Below are positions 11,247 through 21,015 of a stretch of DNA of 64,000 nucleotides, one piece after another. Below the pieces are notes generated by a model that searched no databases, had not been told where the DNA came from, and saw nothing but the letters and a program-made list of their open reading frames with translations. The DNA comes from Zygnema cylindricum. Lineage: Eukaryota > Streptophyta > Zygnematophyceae > Zygnematales > Zygnemataceae. Every line of letters starts with the position of its first letter. Position 1 is the stretch's first letter. The translations under genes and the position numbers were made by a program. Location of the stretch: positions 149,851 to 213,850 of the forward strand of contig JBBHKE010002782.1 in NCBI GenBank assembly GCA_037447655.1, read 5' to 3'.

Positions 11247-12280
11247 TGTTGAAATTAAAGGTTATTTTAGTATTTTCTAGGTTTTGTAAAATGCAGAAAA
11301 GAATCAGGGGCAGTCTGCCTCTAACTCCTCTCTCCAGCTCCCACACTTGTCGTAGTCACTGAAAGTTGGAGAGGGAGATAGAGCCATGGCCGCCTATATT
11401 ATCCCGACGGGGATAGATATTAGGTTAGTAGATTTTACCAAAATATATTTGACAGGCCCAAGGTTTAACCAGGTACCTACCGTCTGTCAAAGTAGCTAGT
11501 AGTCAGTAGCTTTAGCCAACTAGTCTAAACCAGAGATATATGATATAGCGTATGATAGTTATTTAAATGTTTACACGTTGGCTATCTTCATTCAACGGGA
11601 TATTTAGACTTGGATTCAGTTTATAATGTACGGCGTACGGCACATCCGAAACGGATACCGCGCATTTTGTTTCAAAGGCGAAACAAATATTGCGCAAGTA
11701 TTTATGACGGCCACGATTGTAATCCGGCTTGATCGGACGGCCACGAATCATGTCGATATCACGCAATAGGTTTTTGGCGGTTTGCGGTCGACGTGACATC
11801 AATCCCCACGTGGCACAATCACATTGGATTACGACATCTCCAGGGATCCCAAAAACGAATCCAAAAATGACATGTGTCAACTTTTGGCCATGTTGTACAA
11901 TGGCCGTACATAAAGTACAACGGCACGTGTACCTTAATGTACCATACACTATTATGATTGGTGCCGTACATCCGTAGATAGAGTTTTAGAGAGAGATAGG
12001 ACTTATAAAAAGTTGATAGACTGGACCTTCTCTCCGAGAGAGCTGTTGTACAAAAAGGTCAACTTTGACCCTTCATAACTTACTGCTTATGGGAGCAAAT
12101 TCAGAGATTCTTTTTGCTATCGACTCAAGGGAGTCTTGCCTTTAGCGGGGTAAAGATAGTTAGTGTTTTTGTCTGCCAGGGTGGCAGTTATTCTTGCTGA
12201 AACACAAAGGGGTCAGGGTTATCTTAGACGCTTCGTGTGAGCTGCCTACTCTGAGGTCCTATGGAGGTCTCAGAGTTGCA
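11247..12280 (+). repeat. Solo LTR (lineage 2 type) inserted in RE3
   Basis: A 1034-bp LTR (TGTTGAAATTAAAGG to CAGAGTTGCA) interrupts the RT just before its catalytic box. Flanking repeats are CAATA (11242-11246) and CAATC (12281-12285), a target duplication with one difference. An antisense tRNA-like module lies at about 11455-11525. The gag-start motif ATGGAGGTCTCAGAGTT is present at the 3' end. Confidence 0.9.
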
Positions 12281-12285
12281 CAATC

Positions 12286-13273
12286 TATGTGGATGATCTG
12301 ATTTTGCTCAGTAAGTGTTGGAAAAGATTAATAGGCTAAAGAAAGATATTAGAAGCAGATTTGATATGAAGGATTTAGGTGAGGCAAGATACATTATGGT
12401 GATACAAATGGAGAGAGATAGGGGAAAAAGGATTATAAGACTAACTCAGAAAGAAACAATAAGTAATATGCTTGAGAAATTCCAGATGGAAAAGACTAAC
12501 AGTTGTACCACTCCCATGGACTTGAAAAAAGTAAGTGATGGGAGTGTAGAAGGAGGAGTAATGATCTTAGATGATCAGATGAGTCCAGAGGAAAGAGAGA
12601 GTTTATGAAGTCTATCCATTATAGACAGGTCGTAGGACGTTTGATATATTTTATGAACTGTACCAGGCCGGACATAGCGGCAGCAGTTGGAGTACTCAGT
12701 AGGAGTCTTAATGATCATGGGTAGAGAGACTCGGAGGCAGCCAATAGAGTCATCAGATAAATGGTGGGAACCAGAGAGTTATGGTTCCATTTGGGAGGGG
12801 AGCAAACTAACATCACTACTTGGAGTGATGTCAGTTATGGTGATGCACCTATGAGAAGATGCACTTCTGCGTATGTGTTCTATGTGGGGGAAGGTGCTTG
12901 CTGTTGGAGAAGTAAGCAACAAAAGGTGGTTGCTCAGTCTTCTATGGAGGCTGAGTACATGGCCTTTTGCTCTGCTGTGAAAGAGTTGATGTGGGTCAAA
13001 TCCTTGTTGTAAGAACTAAGGTACATGAAGGAGGGAGTGCATGAAGTGTTTTGTGATTTTCAAGCTGCCATTGCAATTTCAGCTAATCCAAAACATCATT
13101 TCAAGGCTAAGCATATGGATATAAGATTGAGTTTTGCGAGAGAAAAAGTTGAGAATATGATTGTGAATCTTGTATATAGATCTGATGAGGAAATGGTGGC
13201 TGATACGATGACAAAACCAATGCCTTCTCCCAAGTTAAAATATTGTAGAGAAAAGTGTGGACTAAAATTGTAG
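12286..13273 (+). pseudogene. RE3 end of RT and RNase H
   Basis: The frame resumes with the RT catalytic box YVDD directly after the solo LTR. The segment ends at 12606-12608 with EERESL and an overlapping ATGA, the same 2-base GA gain seen in RE1 and RE5. RNase H is broken by stops near 12721 and 12757 and at 13010-13012, but keeps TTWSDVSYGD, EAEYMA and the KPMPSPKLKYC tail. Confidence 0.88.
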
Positions 13274-13287
13274 TTAAAGTTAGACTT

Positions 13288-13301
13288 GAAAATAAGGTTA
13301 T
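13288..13301 (+). other. RE3 decayed polypurine tract
   Basis: GAAAATAAGGTTAT occupies the polypurine position before the LTR; the GGGGAG core seen in RE1 has become GGTTAT. Confidence 0.6.
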
Positions 13302-14298
13302 TGTTGAAATTATTAGATCTATAAGGTATTTTCTAGGTCTAAATATATCAGTATAAATAGGAAAAGAAAAAGGCCGACAACCTGCCTCCACCTCCTCTCT
13401 CTAACCACCATACTTGATGTAGTCACTGAAAGAAAGAGAGGGTGGTTGAGCCATGGCTGCCTTAGTTCAGCAGGCAAGACTAGCGAGTGACTTATGTCAC
13501 TCTCAACAAAAGGTTGAGTCTGGCAGGACTCGAACCTCCGACCGGTATAGTACGACGTAGCCGTTAGCTTTATCCAATCTGTCGTAGAAGTTCGTTAGAT
13601 TACATGGGGTGTGATATATATTTAAACATGTACATGATCTTGAAATCGATTGACTGAAATATGAACAAAGGAACATAGAACTAGTTAAAGTTTCAGTGCG
13701 GACGTCATTTCGCACGCAACAAATGCATCAGATTTTTGTTTCGACGGCCGACATTTAATGTCGAATTTAATCCGACGGAGTCTATCACTGTCGATATCGC
13801 GGAATGGTCACTTTTGGCGTTTATGGACGTTGCATGACATGGCGCCACGTGGAGGGATAACATTTGGTCGCACGAATTCCGAGGAGCATACGGACGAGTG
13901 GAATGGTGACACGCGTCCACTCAGTGGCCTTGTCGTACACAGGTCGTACAGAAAGTACATCGTCCGTAGTACCTTTTTGTACAATTACAGTTGTGTGATT
14001 GGTTTGTACTACAGTAGATAGGGGTTGTGAGAGGGGTTTAGGACTTCACCTCTCTCTTTGAGAGTTTGTATAAATTGGCATTTTTGCCAACTCATAACTT
14101 ATCGGTTGGTTGGCCGTTTTCAATGATTCTTTTTGCTACAGACTCAAGGGAGTCCAGGCTGTATAGGGGTGCAATCAGACTGCCAGTTTGCCTTCTTGGG
14201 CAGCAGTGGTTGTGGCTTGAAGTGGGTTAGCTAAAAACTATTTTAGCTATCTAGAGGCTTCATGAATTCTGTAGTCTAATGGAGGACAAAGAATTGCA
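13302..14298 (+). repeat. RE3 3' LTR (lineage 1)
   Basis: A 997-bp LTR, TGTTGAAATTATTAG to AAGAATTGCA, of the same type as the RE1 and RE5 LTRs. An antisense tRNA-like module lies at about 13520-13590, with the GGTTCGAGTC B-box complement at 13527-13536. The ATGGAGGAC gag start is kept near the 3' end. Confidence 0.88.
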
Positions 14299-15236
14299 AT
14301 AAAGTGCTATTGACAGCATACTATATTTTTTAAAGGTATCGCCAATATATAATTTGTTTGTTTCATGCCGATATACCGAGACCTCTGACCGTTCGATAAC
14401 CGATAATTATTGATATCGGTGTTATCTCGATAATTTTTTTACGGATACACAACATTACTAAAAAGTACATCAACGGACTAGTACATGGAAAGTACACATG
14501 CGGCAAAAGTGCATTCAAAGTATAAATTACTGGTGTTGTGAATCTGAAGGTTTTGTCGATTACCGATATGTCCTTTTTTTTTTAACTTTTCGATAATTCA
14601 TATAGTGACACGATATATATCGGAACCGGTGTTATCGCGATAAAAAAACCGATAATATATGTTTTTTATCGCGATAACGCTAGTACTGATAGTTATCAGC
14701 GATAATTGTACAGTTTTTTGTACATTTATACGGATAGCTATCCGTACTAATCTCCCGCTATGATACTCTTGTTATGCAAAGTACGTAATAAATTTTCAAA
14801 TGTGGCATGCTAAGCTATATATGGTAAAAAATATAACACACTATATTATAAAGTACTATTATTAAACATACTGTACTTGTTTCTACTTATTGCGAATAAA
14901 GAATTTGTTGGTCTCGGAGCGAGATATCGGGACCCCTTACCGGTCGATAACACATAACTATCGGTATCGATTTTATCGCGATAAGTTTATTGCACATACA
15001 CAACACTATAAATTAGTATAAATGTTGCAAAGATACACCAAAAGTACAAAAAAATATAGTGTTATAGAGGTATGCAATCATTACCCCTCCCTTTGTAGCT
15101 ACCTCATATGGATACCCTTTGTCCTACAGTATGAGTGATAAAGATGCTCTAAAAAAACCACATTCCTGTTGTAGCCAAATTGCTTGAGGAGGAAACTAAA
15201 GAGTCTATGTGGGTAGGTAGTTCCCCCATCTAGTTA
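14299..15236. other. AT-rich non-coding DNA with TATCGCGATA palindromes
   Basis: No gene is visible. The stretch holds many copies of the motif CGATAA/TTATCG. One perfect hairpin has 17-base arms (14631-14647 and 14662-14678) around a 14-base loop. A segment of about 100 bp at 14372-14473 is repeated in diverged form at 14923-15023. It may be a decayed small transposon, but I could not define ends or a target duplication. Confidence 0.5.
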
Positions 15237-15695
15237 TTCATCCTCCCATCTTCTGCGGTATCAAATAATGCGGCGCCACGTGGCACCGCATGAGGCTATC
15301 TCCGAATGCCGCCAAAAGCTCACTTCGGATGGTGCCTACAATGTTGGCTATCCGATCAAAACATATTTTACACGGTTGAGATTCGCGTACGTGCATGAAT
15401 TGTTCCTCTTCGTTAGTTTGGTGTTAATTAGCCGTTAAATTAATGTTTATATATCTTTGAAATCCGTCACGTGTATCTTTGACAAAGCCTTAGTGGATTA
15501 GGCTTACGACTACATAGTATACCACAGTCAAAGGTTCAAATCTGGACTTATGCAACGTTCTGGTAAAATATCCTCTACTTCAAAATCTGCCACTTTCTAA
15601 ATATGGCGGCAGCCATGGCGTGCCTTTGATCCTCACTCTCACTCTTTAAAGTATAACTAAAATAGAGAAGTGAACTATTAATTACCTCTTTTCTG
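15237..15695 (-). repeat. LTR fragment, TGTTGAAAAG type
   Basis: In reverse orientation this matches the 5' part of the LTRs at 6774 and 53207, with the CATGGCTGCCGCCAT stretch. On the plus strand it shows a tRNA-like segment at 15489-15545 with GGTTCAAATCT at 15533-15543. The left limit is approximate, and the last bases (CAACA) are missing at the right. Confidence 0.7.
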
Positions 15696-15864
15696 TCTCT
15701 CACTGGACAGCACAGACAGCCATGGCTCTACCTCCCTCTTCAACCTTCAGTGATTGCGACAAGTGTGGGAGCTGAAGATAGGAGTTAGAGGCAGACTGCC
15801 TTGGCTTCTTTTCTGCATTTCATTTTAGACCTAAAAAATACTAAAAGAACCATTAATTTCTACA
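15696..15864 (-). repeat. LTR 5'-end fragment, TGTAGAAATT type
   Basis: In reverse orientation this is the first about 169 bp of an LTR like that of RE6 (TGTAGAAATTAATGG), abutting the previous LTR fragment. Confidence 0.75.
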
Positions 15865-17582
15865 AGGCAATCAATGCTTGAACATATCCAAACACAAATC
15901 GGGCATCATGGTACAAAAAGATACTTACTGATACCATCTTCTTCATTCGAAATTCATGCACTCGTTGTTGCAATGATACAAGAATGCGTTGTATGTGACC
16001 AGCTACATAACGTATTTTACTGATCAACGGGTTACCTTGCAAACGATTTCAATTAGAGGTTTTATTTTACAGTTGAACGCGCAATCTCGCGAGGCCATTC
16101 TTTGTCCCGAGATGAGGATCATAAAATGTTATGGTCATGATCAAACATTTCAACAAGTTTATAAATGGTGTAGCCGTGTCACAAAAGACAATGAAATTGA
16201 AAAAACCCCGCAATTCGGATTAATATGCACTACATTGCACTTGTTGAGGTCCTTACATATTAGAGTACATAATGTGGAGGAGAATTCTAGAAAATGTTGG
16301 GCGATATACCGGTAAACCACCTCTAAAGGAGTAAAGATCATAAAATGTTGGATAACATAGTAGTAGACCATCGTTGCTTGCTGTCGAAATTCCCGGCTCG
16401 CAATTGTAAAGCCGATAATCTATACCTTCAAGCACGCGTTACTTATGCATTGGCTAGAGAAGCAAGCAAGGGTGTGGGTCTAGTCCTTAACATTTGTAAG
16501 CATGGGTTATAAAATGTCGGTCCAAGCATGTTGGGTCAATTTGACTCCTTGCCAATTCGTGTACACTCATGCCCCTCAGCTTGGTAGAAACCTTAAAAAA
16601 CAATGGACTATTTGATTGCCTTTAACGCTTGATTCGTTATAGCATTTCTCGAAAAATTAACAAACTAAACCTAGAGCTTTGTTCTTGAGATGCCCATGGC
16701 TATTTTTGTAGTTGGCCTAATCACCGAGATACATTACGTTTCATGACCTGTCGGAGTGGATGATATTGACCTTGCTTAAACCTTACATGGCTAAAAACTT
16801 CGCCTATTTACACTGCTAAACTTTTTCTGGATATGGATGGCGGTCTTCATATTTTGAGAATGGTTGCACCCAAAATAGCCAAAATGCTTCACCGCAAGGC
16901 GCCGATACATGACAATAGAGCTCGATGCTATCTCTTGGACCTTTTCGAGAACATGGATCCGGTGCAAATGTGGATTATAGAGGCTACACTACATCCTGTG
17001 CCAGTTGGCAGACAAGGAGCTTCCATACTTTTGTGTGATCATTGTTCTTCGGAGTTGATGCCCCTACCGGTGATTTTGGAAAATCATGGTTTTGTCCCAC
17101 ATGTCTAAATTTGTCGCATTAATTTGTTGTATAAATTTCTACATTAATGTTGCTGGTATGCAACGCCGTTTTATATAATTGTGCTTTCTATGCTTGTTTC
17201 ATCTTTTCCAAAGATACCTTTCACTTACAAAAAGTTGAACAAGTACATAATATTTCTTTTTGATATGTAATTCTCAGATCTCGATGACATGATATGCTTC
17301 AAATATTTCACTGTTTTGTAATTTTTTAATGTGCCAGAAAATATTGAAAATCAACTCGATTTAATGTAAAGGAAGTTTGATCCATATTACCAATATGAGA
17401 AGTGAGTGTAAAACCAAAATAGCACAGTTATGGTTGAAAGGAAAAAATTAAATACATTTCAAAAATTTACCCTCCATGCGCAAATACAGCAGAAAAAAAT
17501 GAAAAAAAACTTAAAATCCTTCAATGCATGAAAACCGTAAGGTATTGAGTGTCAATCAGAACCGGGAAATACATTTTTTTTA
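15865..17582. other. Low-copy intergenic region, no recognised gene
   Basis: I see no retroelement motifs here. A 91-codon open frame on the plus strand (16833-17108) contains a CDHC pair and two short helical-looking stretches. It has no motif I recognise and could be chance or part of a decayed gene. A 108-codon frame at 15989-16315 is equally anonymous. No promoter or splice pattern was convincing. Confidence 0.4.
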
Positions 17583-17583
17583 T

Positions 17584-17679
17584 GAAGGAAAAAGAAGGAA
17601 AAAGAAGGAAAAAGAAGGAAAAAGAAGGAAAAAGAAGGAAAAAGAAGGAAAAAGAAGGAAAAAGAAGGAAAAAGAAGGA
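17584..17679 (+). repeat. 10-bp minisatellite (GAAGGAAAAA)
   Basis: About 9.6 almost perfect head-to-tail copies of GAAGGAAAAA, followed by a T run. The Lys/Glu-rich open frame across it is a by-product of the repeat. Confidence 0.95.
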
Positions 17680-17689
17680 TTTTTTTTTT

Positions 17690-18923
17690 TTTGAAAAACG
17701 ACAAAGATTGTCATTTCCCGAAAATAATTAATCCCCAGAGTAAAAGTCACAACTTTTTTTTTGATGAAAATGATAAACGATAATGTAATTACTTGTAAAA
17801 TGAAACAATTTCCCAAAACATTTCGCAAAACATTTCCCAAGCAAAATTCTCCATTCTTTATTACCCAAACCAGCACATTGTAGTTGATACAGAGATGGGA
17901 AATTTCTATAGTTTTTTTCTAAAATTTCTTTTGTTTCTACCACGCAGAATTTTAATTTCAACTGTCATGTTTTACTTTTTCCAAAAAAGTTATTCAAGTT
18001 GAAAATAATAGTCTACCAAACCACAAAATTCCATGTTATAATTGCTCATTTGAAGATCTTTACTTTTTTTAACCCTCAAAAACCCAAAAATGAAAAAGGG
18101 TATTTTGGATAGACTAAGGATCTTCTAAAGTTGTTAATGCAAAAATAAAAATAACCGTACAATGTAAAAAATACCCTACATACTTCCAAGATCGTATCAT
18201 ATTACTATTTTCCATTTCCTCTTCCTTTGTAATAGCTCGAAATTTTGTTGTAAGATTTTTCCTTACCTTCTCTTCCCTTCCACCTCCTTTTTTCTCGCTC
18301 CTTCCTTTCTTCCTAAAATGGTTGAGATTTACTGATTTACTTCTTTCCAACAAGGATTACCTGAAACACAAAAAAAAAACCAAACGAACAATAAATAAAT
18401 AAAATATATAAATAAATTAAACAACTAAACAAAAACAATAGAAAATCATTTGACGCAAATTATTTTAACTAACAAGGTCTTTTAAACTAGCCATTTATTT
18501 GGAAAAATAAAACCTAAAATGAGTCTAAACCCCAATTCAAAATAATAATTAAATAGATGCAAAAGAAGTGATAGTACGTTTTGCCCCCCGCAAAAAAAAA
18601 AAAAAAAGTTGACCACAACATGTCATAATTCCAAAAAAAAATAAAAAAAACCACATTGAAAGTCCACACTTAAAATGGGTTTCAAATTCTTTATTTTTCC
18701 CATATCACTTTCATACATTGAGAAAAAAAAAAAAAACCAAAAAAAAACAAAACGAGCTTTTGAAGTCCAAACTTAAATACACTAACTCATTACCCAAAAA
18801 AAAAAAGCGCGAAAAACTTGTCAATGGACCAATCTCATTCACTTATCCTTTGATAGACCAATTTATACCCAAATAACCCAAACCGAAAAAAATAAGCTAA
18901 ACAAAACCTACAAACCCACAAAC
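17690..18923. other. AT-rich region downstream of the phytocyanin gene
   Basis: Many A and T homopolymers; no coding feature recognised. It lies on the 3' side of the minus-strand phytocyanin gene and would hold its 3' UTR and any further exon. Several AATAAA-like signals occur on the minus strand, but none stands out. Confidence 0.4.
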
Positions 18924-19391
18924 TTACAAACCTATAAAAAATATCAAGCTGTAAATATCCAAACCAAGCCTATAAAATAAGCACATTGATAAAAACACAC
19001 CCACCTTTTGTCCTTTTTCACAATGTCCGAATATCATACACCCAATATACTGTGGCTTGGCCGTAACTTTCACATAGACCCCCTTTCCAGTCCCCGCGGT
19101 GTCCTTTCCGATAACCTTCACATTCTTATAGGAGCATTTGTCGTACGATTTTTTGTCGGGTAGCAAACCGACCAAATGACGTTTTGAGGCGTACTTAAAA
19201 ACGGCGATATCTCCCACTTTAAGAGGATTATTTCTCATCCATATTGTATAATTTACCCCTTTGTGGGTCCACGCGGACCCATCTTTGGCCTTAGGATCTC
19301 CCACAACCACATATCTGACGCCGTAAGATGTGGTGACGAATGCGGACAAAAGACACGTGGCAAGGAGGACTTGGACGGTAAAGTAGGCCAT
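18924..19391 (-). CDS. Stellacyanin-like phytocyanin (blue copper protein)
   Basis: This encodes 155 residues. Residues 1-24 form a signal peptide, so the product should enter the secretory pathway and reach the cell wall or plasma membrane. The cupredoxin domain follows (VVGD, W41, YTIW, KVGDIAVFKY). The type 1 copper ligands are visible: His72, Cys118, His123 and Gln128. Gln instead of Met as axial ligand is the stellacyanin pattern. Cys86 and Cys124 fit the family's disulfide. Phytocyanins are small electron-transfer proteins of the plant exterior. After GQK129 the family normally ends or continues differently; here the frame adds 26 largely hydrophobic residues. The codon is AAG followed by GTGGGT, a plausible splice donor at 19004, so the true C-terminus may lie in another exon. 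It is the only intact host gene seen, with TEs on both sides. Confidence 0.85.
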   Translation of the reverse strand: MAYFTVQVLLATCLLSAFVTTSYGVRYVVVGDPKAKDGSAWTHKGVNYTIWMRNNPLKVGDIAVFKYASKRHLVGLLPDKKSYDKCSYKNVKVIGKDTAGTGKGVYVKVTAKPQYIGCMIFGHCEKGQKVGVFLSMCLFYRLGLDIYSLIFFIGL

Positions 19392-19530
19392 TGGTGGAGA
19401 GGAGCTGGGAGGGACGGAGAGCGGGTGGGTGGGGAGAGAGGGGGAGGAGGTGGAATAGAGGGAGGAGGTGGAATAGAGAGAGGAGGGAGGTAAGGGAAGG
19501 TTAGGGAGGAGAGGTTGAGAGAGCAGGTAG
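19392..19530 (-). other. Pyrimidine-rich 5' UTR of the phytocyanin gene
   Basis: Between the predicted start of transcription and the ATG, the minus strand is strongly C/T rich, with a short tandem repeat of CCTCCCTCTATTCCA type. Such CT-rich leaders are common in plant genes. The upstream limit is inferred from the TATA box. Confidence 0.6.
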
Positions 19531-19553
19531 ATACATAGAGGTAGGGATTTGGG

Positions 19554-19562
19554 ATTTTATAG
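19554..19562 (-). promoter_or_regulatory. TATA box of the phytocyanin gene
   Basis: CTATAAAAT on the minus strand, about 165 bp upstream of the ATG, with transcription expected about 30 bp further down (near 19525). Confidence 0.7.
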
Positions 19563-19599
19563 TTGGTGGAGGAAATCGTCGACGAAAGAACTTTTGGAT

Positions 19600-19660
19600 T
19601 CGTACAGGCGTCGGTCGAGATAATTCGTACTAAATCTGTACGAATGGCTGACATAAAGTA
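19600..19660 (-). promoter_or_regulatory. GTAC cluster upstream of the phytocyanin TATA box
   Basis: Four GTAC cores lie within about 60 bp. Two form an inverted repeat, ATTCGTAC (19623-19630) and GTACGAAT (19638-19645), with a 7-base spacer. GTAC is the core of the plant copper-response element bound by SPL7/CRR1-type factors. A role here is inferred from the copper-protein gene; GTAC is frequent elsewhere in this window too. Confidence 0.4.
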
Positions 19661-20566
19661 CAAAACGACTAACGATCGGAGGTTAGCGATTCGTCGTCGA
19701 TTTTGCCTGACCTGGCTGGCACTTCTGCCAGCCCGTAAAGCTTGAATTGGAGGTAGAATAGGTCGGTGGCCGTACAGAGTCCTTGCGATTTCATCGGATC
19801 TATTTGGCGATTGCGTGGTCGGCGCAAATGAGCCACGTACCAGTGCGTGTCATTTTGTGGTCCTCTATTATAGTTTAGAATGGATATGCTGGAAATAGAC
19901 CGGCGTCAGAAATAGAATTGAAATACTATATGTTGTGAATCCGTATTACAGGCATATTAAAACGTTTATTGCGCGTATAGTATGGAAAAATATGATATAA
20001 CATTGCGATACTTTTCCTATGCTGATGAGACCACACAGCCCATTCGGCTCTGTTATTGGTCGATCACAGAAGCAGCACGCAGTAGCCACAGCAATTGTTT
20101 TTTACATGCGTTCTACGTATCGCAGCTAGCCACGTGGCACCTTGCGCGTGTCACATTGTAATTTGGCACGGTACTTTGCTTTTGTTTCCTCTTGCAATTA
20201 GCTAAATGACACGTGCGCTGATACGCGACAAAATGTCCTGAATGAGTACAATTATGTACGGATAGTCCACATCTTGCAGGCCAGAGGTGCATAACTGTAG
20301 ACGCATTCCAAAGCTCGCGTTCAGCCACGAAACAAAAATCTGTACGGACAGTTGACCGAGGCTGAAATAGATTTACCACAAATAACTCAAAAACGAGGAC
20401 AAAACCACGAATCGGTTCTTTGGTCGCTTGTGAGTTGTGACTTGGGAAATTTCTAGAAAATCCGTAGATTATATCCCGGTCGTCGTGATTCTAGCCACTA
20501 CAGTACAGTACAGTCCACCGTGCACCGCTGTCAATGTTAACATTTCTCCGCCACTTTGAAACCATA
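19661..20566. other. Intergenic region upstream of the phytocyanin gene
   Basis: No gene recognised. The stretch has a more balanced base composition than its surroundings and several further GTAC motifs (for example near 19770, 19837, 20246, 20256). It probably contains distal promoter sequence up to the first MITE. Confidence 0.4.
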
Positions 20567-21011
20567 GTTCAAAAGTAGGCGTTTCTATTGTAGGCCTTTT
20601 GTCGGCGCCTTTATCGTAAGTTGTGCTATGGGATTTTCATGTGATATTCTTAGATCGCTAAATTGATCGGCGACCGTCCGATCGTCCGAATCTGACGATA
20701 GTCCTATCGTAAGTTGTGTAATGGGCTTTTCATGTGATCTTCTTAGATCGCTACGATCAACGACCGTCAGATCATCCAAATCTGACGGCTTAAATAAAAT
20801 TTCGCTCAAAACTCACAGAAAAAGATTTTTTTGTCCTATTTTTTTTTCAAATTTAGACATGACGTTTAATTCTTTATCGATCCATGTGCAACTCAACATT
20901 GTTACTATTTTATTTCATTTTGCGGCCAATACAATATGGGTCTTAAGGGTATATGTATTTTTTGCGTACAATAGGTATATAGTATGGGTGTACTTTCACC
21001 TACTTTTGAAC
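20567..21011 (+). mobile_element. MITE-1, hAT-derived (445 bp)
   Basis: The ends are GTTCAAAAGTAGGCG and CACCTACTTTTGAAC, inverted over about 13 bases. The first about 370 bp match the 5' end of hAT-2 and the last about 65 bp match its 3' end, so this is an internally deleted, non-coding derivative. It contains a partly duplicated inner block (CGTAAGTTGTG...TTTTCATGTGAT). It abuts hAT-1 with only TATG between them. Confidence 0.8.
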
Positions 21012-21015
21012 TATG

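Larger units (their letters stand above)
7803..14298 (+). mobile_element. RE3: recombinant Ty1/copia retrotransposon
   Basis: The internal region starts with a primer-binding site and contains degenerate gag, protease, integrase, RT and RNase H, interrupted by a solo LTR at 11247-12280. Its 5' half (gag to pre-integrase) resembles RE6, while its integrase, RT, RNase H and 3' LTR resemble RE5. The two LTRs differ in type: hybrid on the left, lineage 1 on the right. Because normal reverse transcription gives matching LTRs, this composition points to recombination between DNA copies. Confidence 0.85.

Noticed and set aside
17549-17731. Lys/Glu-rich 60-codon frame
   Set aside because: It is the translation of the GAAGGAAAAA minisatellite.
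19263-19493. Gly-rich open frame on the plus strand opposite the phytocyanin gene
   Set aside because: It is the antisense of the CT-rich 5' UTR and signal peptide; no promoter or homology.
20585-20809. Minus-strand frames with repeated Asp-Asp-Arg-Thr-Val and Ser-His-Glu-Lys-Pro-Ile motifs, here and at 28978 and 29537
   Set aside because: They arise from the internal duplication of the MITE 5' region and show no coding signal beyond it.
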